Notes under the pieces: model-generated | The model's database searches: none | The model's input: the letters and a program-made list of their open reading frames with translations, nothing else | Told to the model about the DNA's origin: nothing | Translations under genes and position numbers: made by a program | Source of the DNA: Youhaiella tibetensis | GTDB taxonomy: Bacteria; Pseudomonadota; Alphaproteobacteria; Rhizobiales; Devosiaceae | Length of the DNA: 64,000 bases | Direction of reading: 5' to 3' | NCBI RefSeq assembly: GCF_008000755.1 | Contig: NZ_CP041690.1 | Span: 992,001 to 1,056,000 of the forward strand | In this document: piece by piece, positions 26,112 to 35,551 of the stretch | Layout: every line of letters starts with the position of its first letter | How positions within the stretch are numbered: the stretch's first letter is position 1

Positions 26112-26131
26112 ATATGCGAATATTCTAATAT
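26112..26131 (-). promoter_or_regulatory. AT-rich palindrome before the sulfur module
   Basis: ATATGCGAATATTCTAATAT has the perfect core GAATATTC and outer ATAT arms, with a two-base mismatch in each arm. Such AT-rich palindromes are used by BigR/SqrR-type ArsR repressors of sulfide genes. No ArsR gene is in the window, so the regulator would be encoded elsewhere. Confidence 0.6.
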
Positions 26132-26219
26132 GTCAATGTAATCATGAAATTTGCTGGGCGACGGCGCGGGAAGGGCATCCGCGGGTGTCCACAATGTCGC
26201 AACGTGCGCGTGGATTTTA

Positions 26220-26235
26220 ACTTGACTAAACAAGT
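26220..26235 (+). promoter_or_regulatory. inverted repeat and -35 element before the FecB-like gene
   Basis: ACTTG-ACTAAA-CAAGT is an inverted repeat that contains a TTGACT -35 box, 69 bases before the binding-protein start. I cannot see a convincing -10 box. The CTTGACTA octamer also occurs before other genes here, so the operator role is weak. Confidence 0.35.
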
Positions 26236-26303
26236 CCACAATCGCTACGAAAACCTGACTTTCAAGATCATGATTGAGTGTGGGCGAAGCAGGAGAGACT
26301 TTC

Positions 26304-27404
26304 ATGTTGGCAAACAGGGCTGCCATAAAGCGGGCTGGCGCGATGGCGCTTGCAGCGTCGATCATCGGAGCCGGAGCGTCCTTCTCGCTCGCCGATGACA
26401 TCGTGATCACCGACCACGAGAACCGTGAAGTCCGCCTGCCGGCGCCTGCCGAGCGCATCGTGACCATTCCGATGCCCATGGCCTCCGGCGTCATTGCGCT
26501 CGACGGCTCGGACAGCAAGCTGGTCGGGCTCAACCCGCTCTCGCTGACGGCGATCCGCGAAGGCATCCTGGGCAAGATTTTCCCCGAGGCGAACAATATC
26601 TCGGACGCGGTGACCAGCACCGACTTCATGCCCAATGTCGAGGCCCTGGCGGCGGTCAATCCGAACCTCGTGGTGCAGTGGGGCGGGCGCGGTCCCGAGA
26701 TCGTCGACCCGATCACCAATGCCGGGCTCAACACGCTCCTCATCAAGTACGGCACCGAAGATCTCACCCGCCAGTACATGACCATGGTGGCGACGGCCAT
26801 CGGCAAGCCCGAGCGCATCACCGAACTGGTGGAATGGCGCGACAAGGTGGAAAAGGATATCGCCGCCAAGACCGCGGCGATCCCCGAGGACGAACGGCCG
26901 AACGTGCTTTATCTCGGGCGCTCGCTCAGCGACATTACCGCTTCGGGCAGCAAGGGCAATTACAATGCCTGGTACATCGACCTCGCCGGGGGCAAGAACG
27001 CTGCCGCCGAACTCGAAGGCAGCGTTTCGATCAATCGCGAGCAGATCGCTCAGTGGGACCCGGAAGTCATCCTGCTCAACAGCTTCGAGCCCAACCTGGA
27101 CGTGAGCTGGGTCTATGACGATCCGATCCTCTCGCTCACCAAGGCCGCCCAGAACAAGCGCGTCTACAAGATGCCGCTCGGTGGCTACCGCTGGGACCCG
27201 CCGAACCAGGAATCGCCGCTGACCTGGATGTGGCTCGCCGATCTGCTGCACCCGGAAGTCTTCGACTACGACCTGCGCGCCGAGATGAAGAAGGCCTACA
27301 AGGTCCTCTACAATTACGAACTGAGCGACGCCGATATCGACGGCATCATCTGGACCGCCCAGCAGGGCGATGCCGCCGGCTACGATCAGTTCAAGGCCAA
27401 CTGA
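26304..27404 (+). CDS. FecB/TroA-type ABC substrate-binding protein
   Basis: A 366-residue periplasmic binding protein with a Sec signal (AAIKRAGAMALAASIIGAGASFSLA). The mature part starts DDIVITDHENREVRLPAPAE and RIVTIPMPMASGVIALDGSD, typical of the helical-backbone class III proteins for iron complexes, cobalamin or heme. ATG 26304 has AGGAG 8 bases upstream. It is followed by permease and ATPase genes with overlapping ends. The ligand is unknown; the associated genes downstream are not those of a standard siderophore system. Confidence 0.9.
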   Translation: MLANRAAIKRAGAMALAASIIGAGASFSLADDIVITDHENREVRLPAPAERIVTIPMPMASGVIALDGSDSKLVGLNPLSLTAIREGILGKIFPEANNISDAVTSTDFMPNVEALAAVNPNLVVQWGGRGPEIVDPITNAGLNTLLIKYGTEDLTRQYMTMVATAIGKPERITELVEWRDKVEKDIAAKTAAIPEDERPNVLYLGRSLSDITASGSKGNYNAWYIDLAGGKNAAAELEGSVSINREQIAQWDPEVILLNSFEPNLDVSWVYDDPILSLTKAAQNKRVYKMPLGGYRWDPPNQESPLTWMWLADLLHPEVFDYDLRAEMKKAYKVLYNYELSDADIDGIIWTAQQGDAAGYDQFKAN

Positions 27405-27406
27405 TC

Positions 27407-28471
27407 ATGGCGGCCACAGCCGATGGGGTGGCGGACGATGTCCGCCACCGCTGGAGCCGGGCAGGGGCCCTGGCTCCCTTCGCCGTCTTCACCGCATTGC
27501 TGGCGCTCAGCGTCCTGGTGAGCCTGTGCGTAGGGCGCTTTTCGGTCTCCGTCCCACGCGCCATCGAAATCCTTTTCTCCTTCATCACCAATCCCGGCCG
27601 GGCCATCGAGGCGATGGACGAGCGCATCGTGCTGCTGGTGAGGACGCCGCGCGTCGTGCTCGCCGCCTTCTCGGGCGCGGCACTGGCGACCGCGGGCGTG
27701 GCGCTGCAGGGTGTCTTCCGCAACCCGCTGGTTTCCCCCGAAGTGCTGGGCATCTCCCAGGGCGCCGCCTTTGGCGGAGCGCTGGCCATCACGCTCGGCA
27801 TCTGGGGCATTCCGCTCCTTGCGGTCGTCTTCGTTTCCGGCCTTTCGGCCCTGATCTTCGTCGGATTGCTTGCCCGTATCGATGGTCGCACCGAAATCAT
27901 CACCGTGATCCTCTCGGGCATGGTGGTCGGCTCGCTCTTTTCGGCCTTCGTCTCCCTGCTCCAGTTCATCGCCGATCCCAATTCCTCGCTTCCCGCCATC
28001 GTCTACTGGCTCATGGGTTCGTTCGCGACGGCGACATGGGAACGTGTCCTCATCTCCGCGCCGGGCCTTCTCATCGGCATGGGCTTGCTCTGGACGCTGC
28101 GCTTCCGGCTCAATGTGCTCTCGCTGGATGACGCGGAAGCCCGCAGCCTCGGGGCCAGGCCGGAGCTCGAGCGCTGGATGATCTTCGGCCTCGTGGCGCT
28201 GGTCGTCGGGAGCCAGGTCGCTGTCTCGGGCATCGTCGGCTGGATCGGCCTCGTCATCCCGCACGCCTCGCGCCTCATGGTGGGACACGACCACCGCCGC
28301 GTGCTGCCGGCTTCGGCCGTGCTTGGCGCTGCCTTCATGGTGACCATCGATACGCTGGCGCGCACGGTCACCGCCGCCGAGATTCCGCTGGGCGTCCTCA
28401 CCGCCATCGTCGGCGCTCCCGTCTTCGCCCTGCTGCTGCGCCGGCACTATCGTGACAGGAGTGCGCGATGA
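27407..28471 (+). CDS. FecCD-family ABC permease
   Basis: A 354-residue permease with about ten helices. FecCD signatures are PRVVLAAFSGAALATAGVAL, QGVFRNPLVSPEVLGISQGA, YWLMGSFATATWERV and VSGIVGWIGLVIPHASRLMV. It starts 2 bases after the binding-protein stop and overlaps the ATPase gene by 4 bases. It forms a homodimeric channel in BtuC-like importers. Confidence 0.95.
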   Translation: MAATADGVADDVRHRWSRAGALAPFAVFTALLALSVLVSLCVGRFSVSVPRAIEILFSFITNPGRAIEAMDERIVLLVRTPRVVLAAFSGAALATAGVALQGVFRNPLVSPEVLGISQGAAFGGALAITLGIWGIPLLAVVFVSGLSALIFVGLLARIDGRTEIITVILSGMVVGSLFSAFVSLLQFIADPNSSLPAIVYWLMGSFATATWERVLISAPGLLIGMGLLWTLRFRLNVLSLDDAEARSLGARPELERWMIFGLVALVVGSQVAVSGIVGWIGLVIPHASRLMVGHDHRRVLPASAVLGAAFMVTIDTLARTVTAAEIPLGVLTAIVGAPVFALLLRRHYRDRSAR

Positions 28472-29226
28472 TCGGACTGACCGACGCCACCGTGCGTTTC
28501 GGTAACCGCACGGTTCTCGATCGCCTGACCTTCGAGGTGCCCAGGGGGCGAAGCCTGGCGATCCTGGGGCCCAACGGTCGCGGCAAGACCACGGCGCTGC
28601 GCGCCATGCTCGGCTTCCAGCCATTGGCCTCCGGCACCCGCTCCGCGCCGCCCGTTGTCGGCTACGTGCCGCAATATGCCTCGAGCAACCAGAGCTATCG
28701 CGTGCTCGAGGTCGTAGTCATGGGGCGTGCAGCAGGGCTGGGGCTCTTCGGCCAGCCCCGGCCGGCCGACTTCGAGGCGGCCTATGCCGCCCTCGATCAG
28801 GTCGGCGCCACGCGGTTCGCCCAGGATCGTTTCGACCGGCTCTCGGGCGGCGAGCGTCAGCTCGTCCTGCTCGCTCGCGCACTGGCGACCGGCTCTGACG
28901 TCCTCGTTCTCGATGAGCCGGGCTCGGCGCTGGACCTCCATAACCAGGAGCGATTGCTCGGGCTGCTCGGCATGCTGCGCCGCCCCCGTGATCGCGCCAT
29001 CATCTTTACCACCCACGATCCCAACCACGCCCTGGCTGCCGCCGACGACGCCCTGCTGATGATGCCCGAGGGCGGATGCATTTTCGGCCCGATCGCGGAA
29101 ACGGTCGTGCCCGAGCATCTCGAGCGCCTCTACGGCGTGCCGATGCGTTCGATCCAGGTTCCAGGCGCCAACGGCCCGCCCCACGACGCCATCCTTCCCG
29201 CCTTTGCCGGATACCCTGCCGCATGA
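28468..29226 (+). CDS. FecE/BtuD-type ABC ATPase
   Basis: A 252-residue ATPase. Walker A reads LGPNGRGKTTALRAM; an Arg replaces the more common Ser, Ala or Cys before GKTT. Other motifs are the Q-loop VGYVPQYAS, signature RLSGGERQLVLLARAL, Walker B DVLVLDEPGSALDLHNQ and the switch histidine TTHDPNHAL. It overlaps the permease upstream and the next gene downstream by ATGA, so all three plus the next genes are co-translated. Confidence 0.95.
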   Translation: MIGLTDATVRFGNRTVLDRLTFEVPRGRSLAILGPNGRGKTTALRAMLGFQPLASGTRSAPPVVGYVPQYASSNQSYRVLEVVVMGRAAGLGLFGQPRPADFEAAYAALDQVGATRFAQDRFDRLSGGERQLVLLARALATGSDVLVLDEPGSALDLHNQERLLGLLGMLRRPRDRAIIFTTHDPNHALAAADDALLMMPEGGCIFGPIAETVVPEHLERLYGVPMRSIQVPGANGPPHDAILPAFAGYPAA

Positions 29227-29819
29227 AAGTGCTCCTCATTCACTCCCACTTCGGGCCTCCGCCCGCGACCTATGCCGACCACATCGCGGCAGGTCGTCTC
29301 TCGGTCATCCGCGAGCGCGACCTGAGCGCCGACGACCTGGCCGGGGCCGGTGGGCTCATCACCACCAACCACCTCGACCAGATCGGTTTCATGCACTATG
29401 CCGAGGCCATCAGAGCGTTCCTCGCCAGGGGTGGGCGCTGGTTCTTGAACGGTCATATCCTGCGGCCGTTCGTCGAAGGGCTGGGCAATTATGTGCCGCT
29501 CGATCGCCCCAAGCGCGCCGATCTGGTGCTGACCCGGCTCAACAGCCATCCCGTTTTCGATGGCATCGATCAGTCCAGCCTTGAAGAAAACCGCGGCGTC
29601 GCCGGGTTCTATGGTCGCGGCCATAACCCGCTGCCGGTGGACGGGCTGGCGGTCAACGGCATCGGGCCGCAAATGCTGCCGGTGGACTGGGAATGGTCCC
29701 TGCCGACGGGCGGCCGCATCTTTTCCCATGCGGGCAACGACCTGGGCAGCATGACGGGCGAGCGCGGCCTGGTGCTTGCCGATCGCATCGTCGAGTGGGC
29801 GGAGGCAGGCGCGAAATGA
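29223..29819 (+). CDS. GATase-1/ThuA-like protein of unknown function, gene A
   Basis: A 198-residue cytosolic protein I do not recognise with certainty. It has the look of a flavodoxin-like GATase-1/ThuA fold: strand MKVLLIHSHF, a central GGLITTNHLDQIGFMHYAEA, and AIRAFLARGGRWFLNGHILR, then SLPTGGRIFSHAGNDLG. There is no catalytic Cys in the nucleophile-elbow position, so it may be a binding or structural protein. It overlaps the importer ATPase gene and the next gene by ATGA. The tight coupling suggests a role in handling the imported ligand. Confidence 0.7.
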   Translation: MKVLLIHSHFGPPPATYADHIAAGRLSVIRERDLSADDLAGAGGLITTNHLDQIGFMHYAEAIRAFLARGGRWFLNGHILRPFVEGLGNYVPLDRPKRADLVLTRLNSHPVFDGIDQSSLEENRGVAGFYGRGHNPLPVDGLAVNGIGPQMLPVDWEWSLPTGGRIFSHAGNDLGSMTGERGLVLADRIVEWAEAGAK

Positions 29820-30433
29820 GTATCCTGGCTGTTCACCCCGGCGCCTATTACCACATCGAGAGTTTTGAAAGCCCGCGCTTCGCCGGCTATTTCGAAAAGC
29901 TCGTCCGCCCCGAAGACCTCGGGTCCGTGGACCTCGACGCCTTCAATGTCGTCCTCATCCCCTGCCGCACGCCTGCCGACCGGATGGAAGCGAGCAAAGA
30001 GCAACTCCTGGCCTATCTCGACCAGGGCGGCACGATCGTGGCGACTGGCGAGAGCGAATCCCAGCTGTTCCTGCCCGGCATCGCCTTCACGCCTCAACCC
30101 ACTAACTTCTGGTGGTGGCTGACCCCCGGCGCCGACCTGGGGGTGCGCATCGCCGCCCCTGATCATCCGCTGTTCGCCAGGCTTACCCAGCGCGACGTCA
30201 CCTGGCACCTGCACGGCTGGTTCGATCCGCCCGAAGGCGTCCAGGTGCTGGCGGTGAACGGGGAGGGAAAGCCCATCCTCTATATCGACGAGGTGACCAC
30301 GCGCGGGCGCATGGTCATTACGAGCCTCGATCCCTTCTTCCACCACGGCTCGCATTTCATGCCGGCCACCACGCGCTTCCTCGAAGGCTTCCTGCCCTGG
30401 ATGCGCAACGACCTAGACCGAAAGGCAGACTGA
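29816..30433 (+). CDS. GATase-1/ThuA-like protein of unknown function, gene B
   Basis: A 205-residue cytosolic protein, similar in plan to its neighbour. Strands are MSILAVHPGAYYHIESFESP and AFNVVLIPCRTPADR, followed by LLAYLDQGGTIVATGESESQ, then TNFWWWLTPGADLGVRIA and MVITSLDPFFHHGSHFMPAT. The CRTPAD cysteine sits near where a nucleophile would be in GATase-1 folds, but the usual His-Glu partners are not evident. It is co-translated with gene A and immediately followed by the FmdE-like gene. Function unknown. Confidence 0.7.
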   Translation: MSILAVHPGAYYHIESFESPRFAGYFEKLVRPEDLGSVDLDAFNVVLIPCRTPADRMEASKEQLLAYLDQGGTIVATGESESQLFLPGIAFTPQPTNFWWWLTPGADLGVRIAAPDHPLFARLTQRDVTWHLHGWFDPPEGVQVLAVNGEGKPILYIDEVTTRGRMVITSLDPFFHHGSHFMPATTRFLEGFLPWMRNDLDRKAD

Positions 30434-30946
30434 ATGTCCCAGACCCAACTGCACGTGCTCGAGAACGGCAAGGACCTCACCTATACCTTCGCCGACCTGA
30501 TGCACTATCACGGCTTCGGGTTCCCGGGCGGCGTCGCCCATGCTTTCAAGGTCATGGAAATGGCTCTGCCCCTGCTGGGGGACGGCGCGCCCTGCGAAAG
30601 GCGCGAGATCGACATCCGTACCGCTTTCCGCGGCCCGGGCGCCCGCGACGCCTTCGAGATGGTGACGCGCTCGCTCACCGAAGGGCGCTACGTGGTCGAT
30701 CCGGCCCTCGAACGGCCCGAGCGCGGCGAAACGCTCATGCGCTACGTCTTCCTCCTCACCTATCGCGGCAGGTCCGTACGCCTGCAGATTCGCGAGGGTC
30801 ACGTGCGAGACGAGTTCATCGCTCTCGGCCGCAAGAGCGACCGTACGCCTGAGGAGGATACGCGCCTCACCTGGCTCAAACAGGAAATGTCCGAGCGCCT
30901 GCTCTCGCTGCCGGCCAGCGAAGTCTACATGGTCGCCGAGGACTAG
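30434..30946 (+). CDS. FmdE-like protein
   Basis: A 170-residue cytosolic protein. The segment LMHYHGFGFPGGVAHAFKVM followed by EMALPLLG, then IDIRTAFRGPGARDAFEMVT, resembles the FmdE/FwdE family, where HGH-x-CPG-x3-G and a later metal-ligand segment are usual; here the Cys is replaced by Phe. So the zinc or metal site of true FmdE may not be kept. It starts directly after gene B (no gap) and ends the operon. Family members often sit with FecCD-type importers. The exact role is unknown and the family call is moderate. Confidence 0.6.
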   Translation: MSQTQLHVLENGKDLTYTFADLMHYHGFGFPGGVAHAFKVMEMALPLLGDGAPCERREIDIRTAFRGPGARDAFEMVTRSLTEGRYVVDPALERPERGETLMRYVFLLTYRGRSVRLQIREGHVRDEFIALGRKSDRTPEEDTRLTWLKQEMSERLLSLPASEVYMVAED

Positions 30947-30984
30947 GCGCTTCCTCGCCTCGAGAACGGTTTCGACATGGTCAG

Positions 30985-31018
30985 AAGGGCGGCAGGGTGC
31001 AGACCCCGCCGCCCTTTT
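30985..31018 (+). terminator. rho-independent terminator of the FecB-type operon
   Basis: AAGGGCGGC (30985-30993) pairs with GCCGCCCTT (31008-31016), with an inner GGGT/ACCC pair set around GCAG. It ends in TTTT and then CCGTTT. It lies 39 bases after the FmdE-like stop and separates this operon from the LacI-controlled locus. Confidence 0.8.
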
Positions 31019-31059
31019 CCGTTTCATTTCGCTGCCCCCATTTCTCGCGAGTCGCTCGA

Positions 31060-31073
31060 TGCACGCGAGTGCA
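31060..31073 (+). promoter_or_regulatory. secondary LacI-type operator
   Basis: TGCAC-GCGA-GTGCA has the same arm spacing as the main operator at 31125 and lies 65 bases upstream (start to start). Paired operators of this kind can support looping by a LacI tetramer or dimer pair. The stretch from 30947 to 31329 has no protein gene apart from the leader ORF; besides the terminator it holds these operators and the leader. Confidence 0.5.
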
Positions 31074-31124
31074 AGAATTGCAATCCGCTGTGCAATAGCC
31101 CCGATTTACAAGGCCAGAAGTGGC

Positions 31125-31144
31125 TTTTGCACACCTGTGCAAAA
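31125..31144 (+). promoter_or_regulatory. main LacI-type operator before the sugar-phosphate locus
   Basis: TTTTGCACACCTGTGCAAAA is a perfect 9-bp inverted repeat around CC. The core TTGCACACCTGTGCAA is identical to 38462-38477 and matches 44402-44417 at all but two positions. TTGACT follows at 31150-31155 and may be a -35 box; a -10 box is unclear. Confidence 0.85.
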
Positions 31145-31264
31145 ATGACTTGACTAACCCCGAACCCGTAAGGATGAATGGAGGCAACGAAAGAGCAGGG
31201 CGCCACGCGTGCTGCTGCACGGGATGGGTAACAGCCTGGCCGTGCCATTGGAGGAGGAATCGGC

Positions 31265-31333
31265 ATGAAGGGCAATCGGTCCCTTGTGGGGCCCGTGTGC
31301 GTCGCTGACGCTCAGGGTGCCGTGCAGCAATGA
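31265..31333 (+). CDS. 22-residue leader ORF overlapping the permease start
   Basis: A short reading frame from ATG 31265 to TGA 31333, too short for most gene finders. It has the strongest ribosome site of the region, GGAGGAGG at 31250-31257, 7 bases before the ATG. Its TGA overlaps the permease ATG (ATGA at 31330-31333). The permease itself has no clear ribosome site. So translation of the importer probably depends on ribosomes finishing this leader. The peptide starts MKGNRSLVG and ends GAVQQ; there is no run of one amino acid that would suggest classical attenuation. Confidence 0.6.
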   Translation: MKGNRSLVGPVCVADAQGAVQQ

Positions 31334-33186
31334 GTGCGGAGCCAACCCGGGTGGATGGAGCGCGCCGCGAGCTTGCTTCAGACCGCGTCTCGACATCGCG
31401 GTGGAACCGCATCGTTTATGCCGTGCGCATTGCGGCGCGGGAGCCCACCACGCTCATCGGCATCCTGACGGCGCTGCTCTTCACATACCTGATCATCGTT
31501 CCCATCGTCTCGATGCTGACCGATGCGGTTTTCGTGCAGTTCGGTGAGGAGCGTCGCGCCGGCGGCCCCGCGGGCACGCTCACGCTCTATTATCTGGCGC
31601 GCACGTTCACTTCCCCGGTCGCTTCCGACCTCTTCTGGACGCCGCTCTTCAACACCCTCTCGATCGCCTTCGGGTCGATCGTGCTGGCCGTCACTATCGG
31701 CGGGAGCCTCGCCTGGCTGCTCAGCCGGACCGACATGTTCGCGCGCAAGTGGTTCGCCACCGCGCTCATCGTACCCTACATGCTCCCGGCCTGGACCTTT
31801 GCGCTGGCCTGGACGACACTCTTCAAGAACCGCACGATCGGCGGCCAGCTCGGCTGGTTCGAGGCCATGGGGCTGACCCCGCCCGACTGGCTAGCCTATG
31901 GGCAATTGCCCATCACCATCATTCTTTCGCTGCACTATGCGCCCTTCGTCATCCTGCTCTTCGGCAACGCCCTGCGGCGCTTCGACTCCCAGCTCGAGGA
32001 CTCCGCGCGCATTCTTGGCGCCCGGCCGCTGACCGTCGCCACCAAGATCGTGCTGCCCCTGATGCTGCCGGCCCTGCTCTCGGCCGTGATCCTGATCTTC
32101 GCCAAATGCCTGGGCGAGTTCGGCGTGGCCTATGTCCTGGGCCTGCCGGTCAAGTTCGACGTGCTGGCGACTTCGCTCTACCGAAACATCTCCTCGCGCC
32201 ATGTCGGGGTGGCCGCGGTTCTGGCCGGCTCGATCATGCTGATCGGCATCATCTCGCTCATGGTCGATGCCAAGCTGGTCAAGGAAGCCCGTCGTTTCGT
32301 CACCATCGGCTCGAAGGGTTCGATGAACCGCAAGGCGCAACTGGGCATCTTCCGGATGCCGGCCAGCGCCTTTGCCGCCCTCGTCTTCGCGCTCAGCGTC
32401 GGCCTGCCATTGCTGACCCTGGCTCTGTCCACGGTCATGAAGGTGCCGGCGCAGTTCACCCCGGACAATTTCACCCTCGACTACTGGATCGGTACCGACG
32501 TCCATACCGTGGCGCTCCAGACTGGGATCCTGCTCAGCCCCGATCTCTGGAATGCCGCCTGGAACAGCCTGTCGATCGTGGGCCTGGCATCCATCACTTC
32601 GGGACTGCTCGGACTGCTCGTCGGCTACGTTGTGGTGCGCACGCCCATCCGCCCGCTCGGCACCTTCCTGCGCCAGGTGACGTTCCTGCCCTATCTCGTG
32701 CCGGGCATTGCATTCGCGGCGGCCTATCTCTCGCTCTTCGCCGTGCCCCGCGGCCCCATTCCGGCACTCTACGGCACCGTCTTCATCCTCATGCTCGCGC
32801 TGATCGCCGAGCAGATGCCCTATGCCTCGCGCGCCGGCATCTCGGCCATGATGCAACTGGGCAAGGACCCGGAAGAAGCGGCCCAGATCGCCGGGGCCGG
32901 CTGGTTCCGCCGCCTCGTGATGATCGTGCTGCCGATCCAGAAGGGCTCGCTCGCCACCGGCATTCTCCTGCCGTTCATATCGGGCATGAAGGGGTTGAGC
33001 CTTTTCGTCGTGCTCGCCGTGCCCAGCACTGACGTGCTGACGACCTTCTCGCTGCGCCTGGTCGACTACCATTACACCCAGGCTGCCAACGCCGTGGTGC
33101 TGATCGTGGCCGCAATCGCCTATTTCGGCACCGTACTGGGCCAGAAACTCACCAAGACCAATCTCGCTGAAGGACTGGGTGGCTAA
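31330..33186 (+). CDS. fused two-domain ABC permease, AfuB/FbpB-like
   Basis: A 618-residue membrane protein with two BPD transport domains in one chain, about 12 helices. The EAA loops are RFDSQLEDSARILGARPLTV in the first half and MQLGKDPEEAAQIAGAGWFR followed by RLVMIVLPIQKG in the second. The family imports ferric iron (FbpB) or hexose phosphates (AfuB). It is coupled to the leader ORF and overlaps or nearly touches the ATPase gene. With phosphatases following, the hexose-phosphate type fits better than iron. Confidence 0.9.
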   Translation: MSAEPTRVDGARRELASDRVSTSRWNRIVYAVRIAAREPTTLIGILTALLFTYLIIVPIVSMLTDAVFVQFGEERRAGGPAGTLTLYYLARTFTSPVASDLFWTPLFNTLSIAFGSIVLAVTIGGSLAWLLSRTDMFARKWFATALIVPYMLPAWTFALAWTTLFKNRTIGGQLGWFEAMGLTPPDWLAYGQLPITIILSLHYAPFVILLFGNALRRFDSQLEDSARILGARPLTVATKIVLPLMLPALLSAVILIFAKCLGEFGVAYVLGLPVKFDVLATSLYRNISSRHVGVAAVLAGSIMLIGIISLMVDAKLVKEARRFVTIGSKGSMNRKAQLGIFRMPASAFAALVFALSVGLPLLTLALSTVMKVPAQFTPDNFTLDYWIGTDVHTVALQTGILLSPDLWNAAWNSLSIVGLASITSGLLGLLVGYVVVRTPIRPLGTFLRQVTFLPYLVPGIAFAAAYLSLFAVPRGPIPALYGTVFILMLALIAEQMPYASRAGISAMMQLGKDPEEAAQIAGAGWFRRLVMIVLPIQKGSLATGILLPFISGMKGLSLFVVLAVPSTDVLTTFSLRLVDYHYTQAANAVVLIVAAIAYFGTVLGQKLTKTNLAEGLGG

Positions 33187-33187
33187 C

Positions 33188-34318
<1,131 letters not shown>

Positions 34319-34366
34319 GCATCAGGGCCACCAAGGCGAAAACCGCCAAAATAGGAGGAAGTCTAG

Positions 34367-35494
34367 ATGACGTTTAAGGGGAGGATCGCGCGAGGCGCGC
34401 TGGGAGCGGGTGTCTTCGCGCTGCTGGCAACCACGTCGCTCGCCGCTTTGGCCCAGGATTTCAACCTCGATGCCCTCATCGAGGCCGCCAAGAAGGAAGG
34501 CCCGATCGGTGTCTACGACAGTACCGGCAAGATCGTGGAGCAGTCCGAAAACTTCACCAAGAAGTACGGCATCCAGGCCACCGGCACCAAGGTCAAGGCC
34601 ACCGCGCAGGTGGAAATGATCATCCGCGAAGGGCAGGCCAAGAACATCCAGGGCGACGTGCTGCTGCTCAGCGACGCGCCCGCGGGCATCGTCGAGCTGG
34701 TGCCGCAGGGATTTGCCGAAAGCTGGCTGCCGCCCGACCTCGCCGACAAGATCCCGGCGCAGTACCAGAACCCGCTGATCATCACCAACAGCGCCAATGT
34801 CTGGGCCTACAATACCGAGGTCTACGACAAGTGCCCGGTTTCCAACATCTGGGAGCTCACCGACGCCAAGTGGAAGGGCAAGGTGGCCATGCAGGATCCG
34901 CTCAACAAGGCGTCCTATGTCGACTGGTTCAACCAGATGGCCCTGCACGCCGACGACAAGGTCGCCGCCGCCTACCAGGACTATTTCGGCAAGCCGCTCG
35001 AAACCACCGAGGCTTCCGCCACCGCCGCCTGGGTCAAGGCCCTGGCCGAGAACTCGCCGCTCCTGACCGACGCCGATGAAGCTGCCGCCCAGGCTGCCGG
35101 CGCCCCGGGCCAGAAGGAGCCGTTCATGGCATTGATCTCCTCGGCCAAGTTCCGCGGCAACGCCGAAAGCAACTACAAGCTCGGCCTGTGCACGGGCCTC
35201 AAGCCCTGGGCCGGCTGGCTCTATCCGAGCGTTGGCCTGATCGCGACCGGCACCAAGAACCCGAACGCGGCCAAGCTCTTCCTGCACTACATGATGACCG
35301 AGGAGGGCATCGCCCCGCAGTCGGTCGACGGCAAGATGTCGACCAACCAGGACGTCAAGCTGCCCGCCGATGAGCCCTCGGGGATCGGTGCCGCCCTCGA
35401 CCAGATGTTCACTTACGACACCGCCAGCGCGGCGGACGACTGGGACGCCCGCCAGGACTGGCAGGATTTCTGGCGCATCAACTACAAGCGCTGA
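34367..35494 (+). CDS. ABC substrate-binding protein, AfuA/FbpA-like, copy 1
   Basis: A 375-residue periplasmic binding protein with a Sec signal (GALGAGVFALLATTSLAALA) and mature start QDFNLDALIEAAKKEGPIGV. The ligand cleft has YDSTGKIVEQSENF, then WAYNTEVYDKCPVSNIWELT and SATAAWVKALAENSPLL. The DSTGK loop could hold a phosphate or carboxylate. None of the tyrosine-pair iron-binding pattern of FbpA is obvious. It is followed 57 bases later by a paralogue of the same length. Both are made with one permease and ATPase. Confidence 0.88.
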   Translation: MTFKGRIARGALGAGVFALLATTSLAALAQDFNLDALIEAAKKEGPIGVYDSTGKIVEQSENFTKKYGIQATGTKVKATAQVEMIIREGQAKNIQGDVLLLSDAPAGIVELVPQGFAESWLPPDLADKIPAQYQNPLIITNSANVWAYNTEVYDKCPVSNIWELTDAKWKGKVAMQDPLNKASYVDWFNQMALHADDKVAAAYQDYFGKPLETTEASATAAWVKALAENSPLLTDADEAAAQAAGAPGQKEPFMALISSAKFRGNAESNYKLGLCTGLKPWAGWLYPSVGLIATGTKNPNAAKLFLHYMMTEEGIAPQSVDGKMSTNQDVKLPADEPSGIGAALDQMFTYDTASAADDWDARQDWQDFWRINYKR

Positions 35495-35551
35495 CGAACC
35501 GGCCGGGCTGCCCGCGCCGGTGGCCCGGCCCTCAAAAAGGGAGGGGACGAA

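Noticed and set aside
31077-31096. ATTGCA-(8)-TGCAAT as a further LacI operator.
   Set aside because: Arm spacing is two bases larger than in the three good sites, so the match is probably chance or a remnant.
22337-31155. Recurrent CTTGACTA/TTGACTA octamer upstream of several operons as one regulatory motif.
   Set aside because: It equals a -35 box with a common next base; only the longer 16-base match at 17390 and 22357 is specific.
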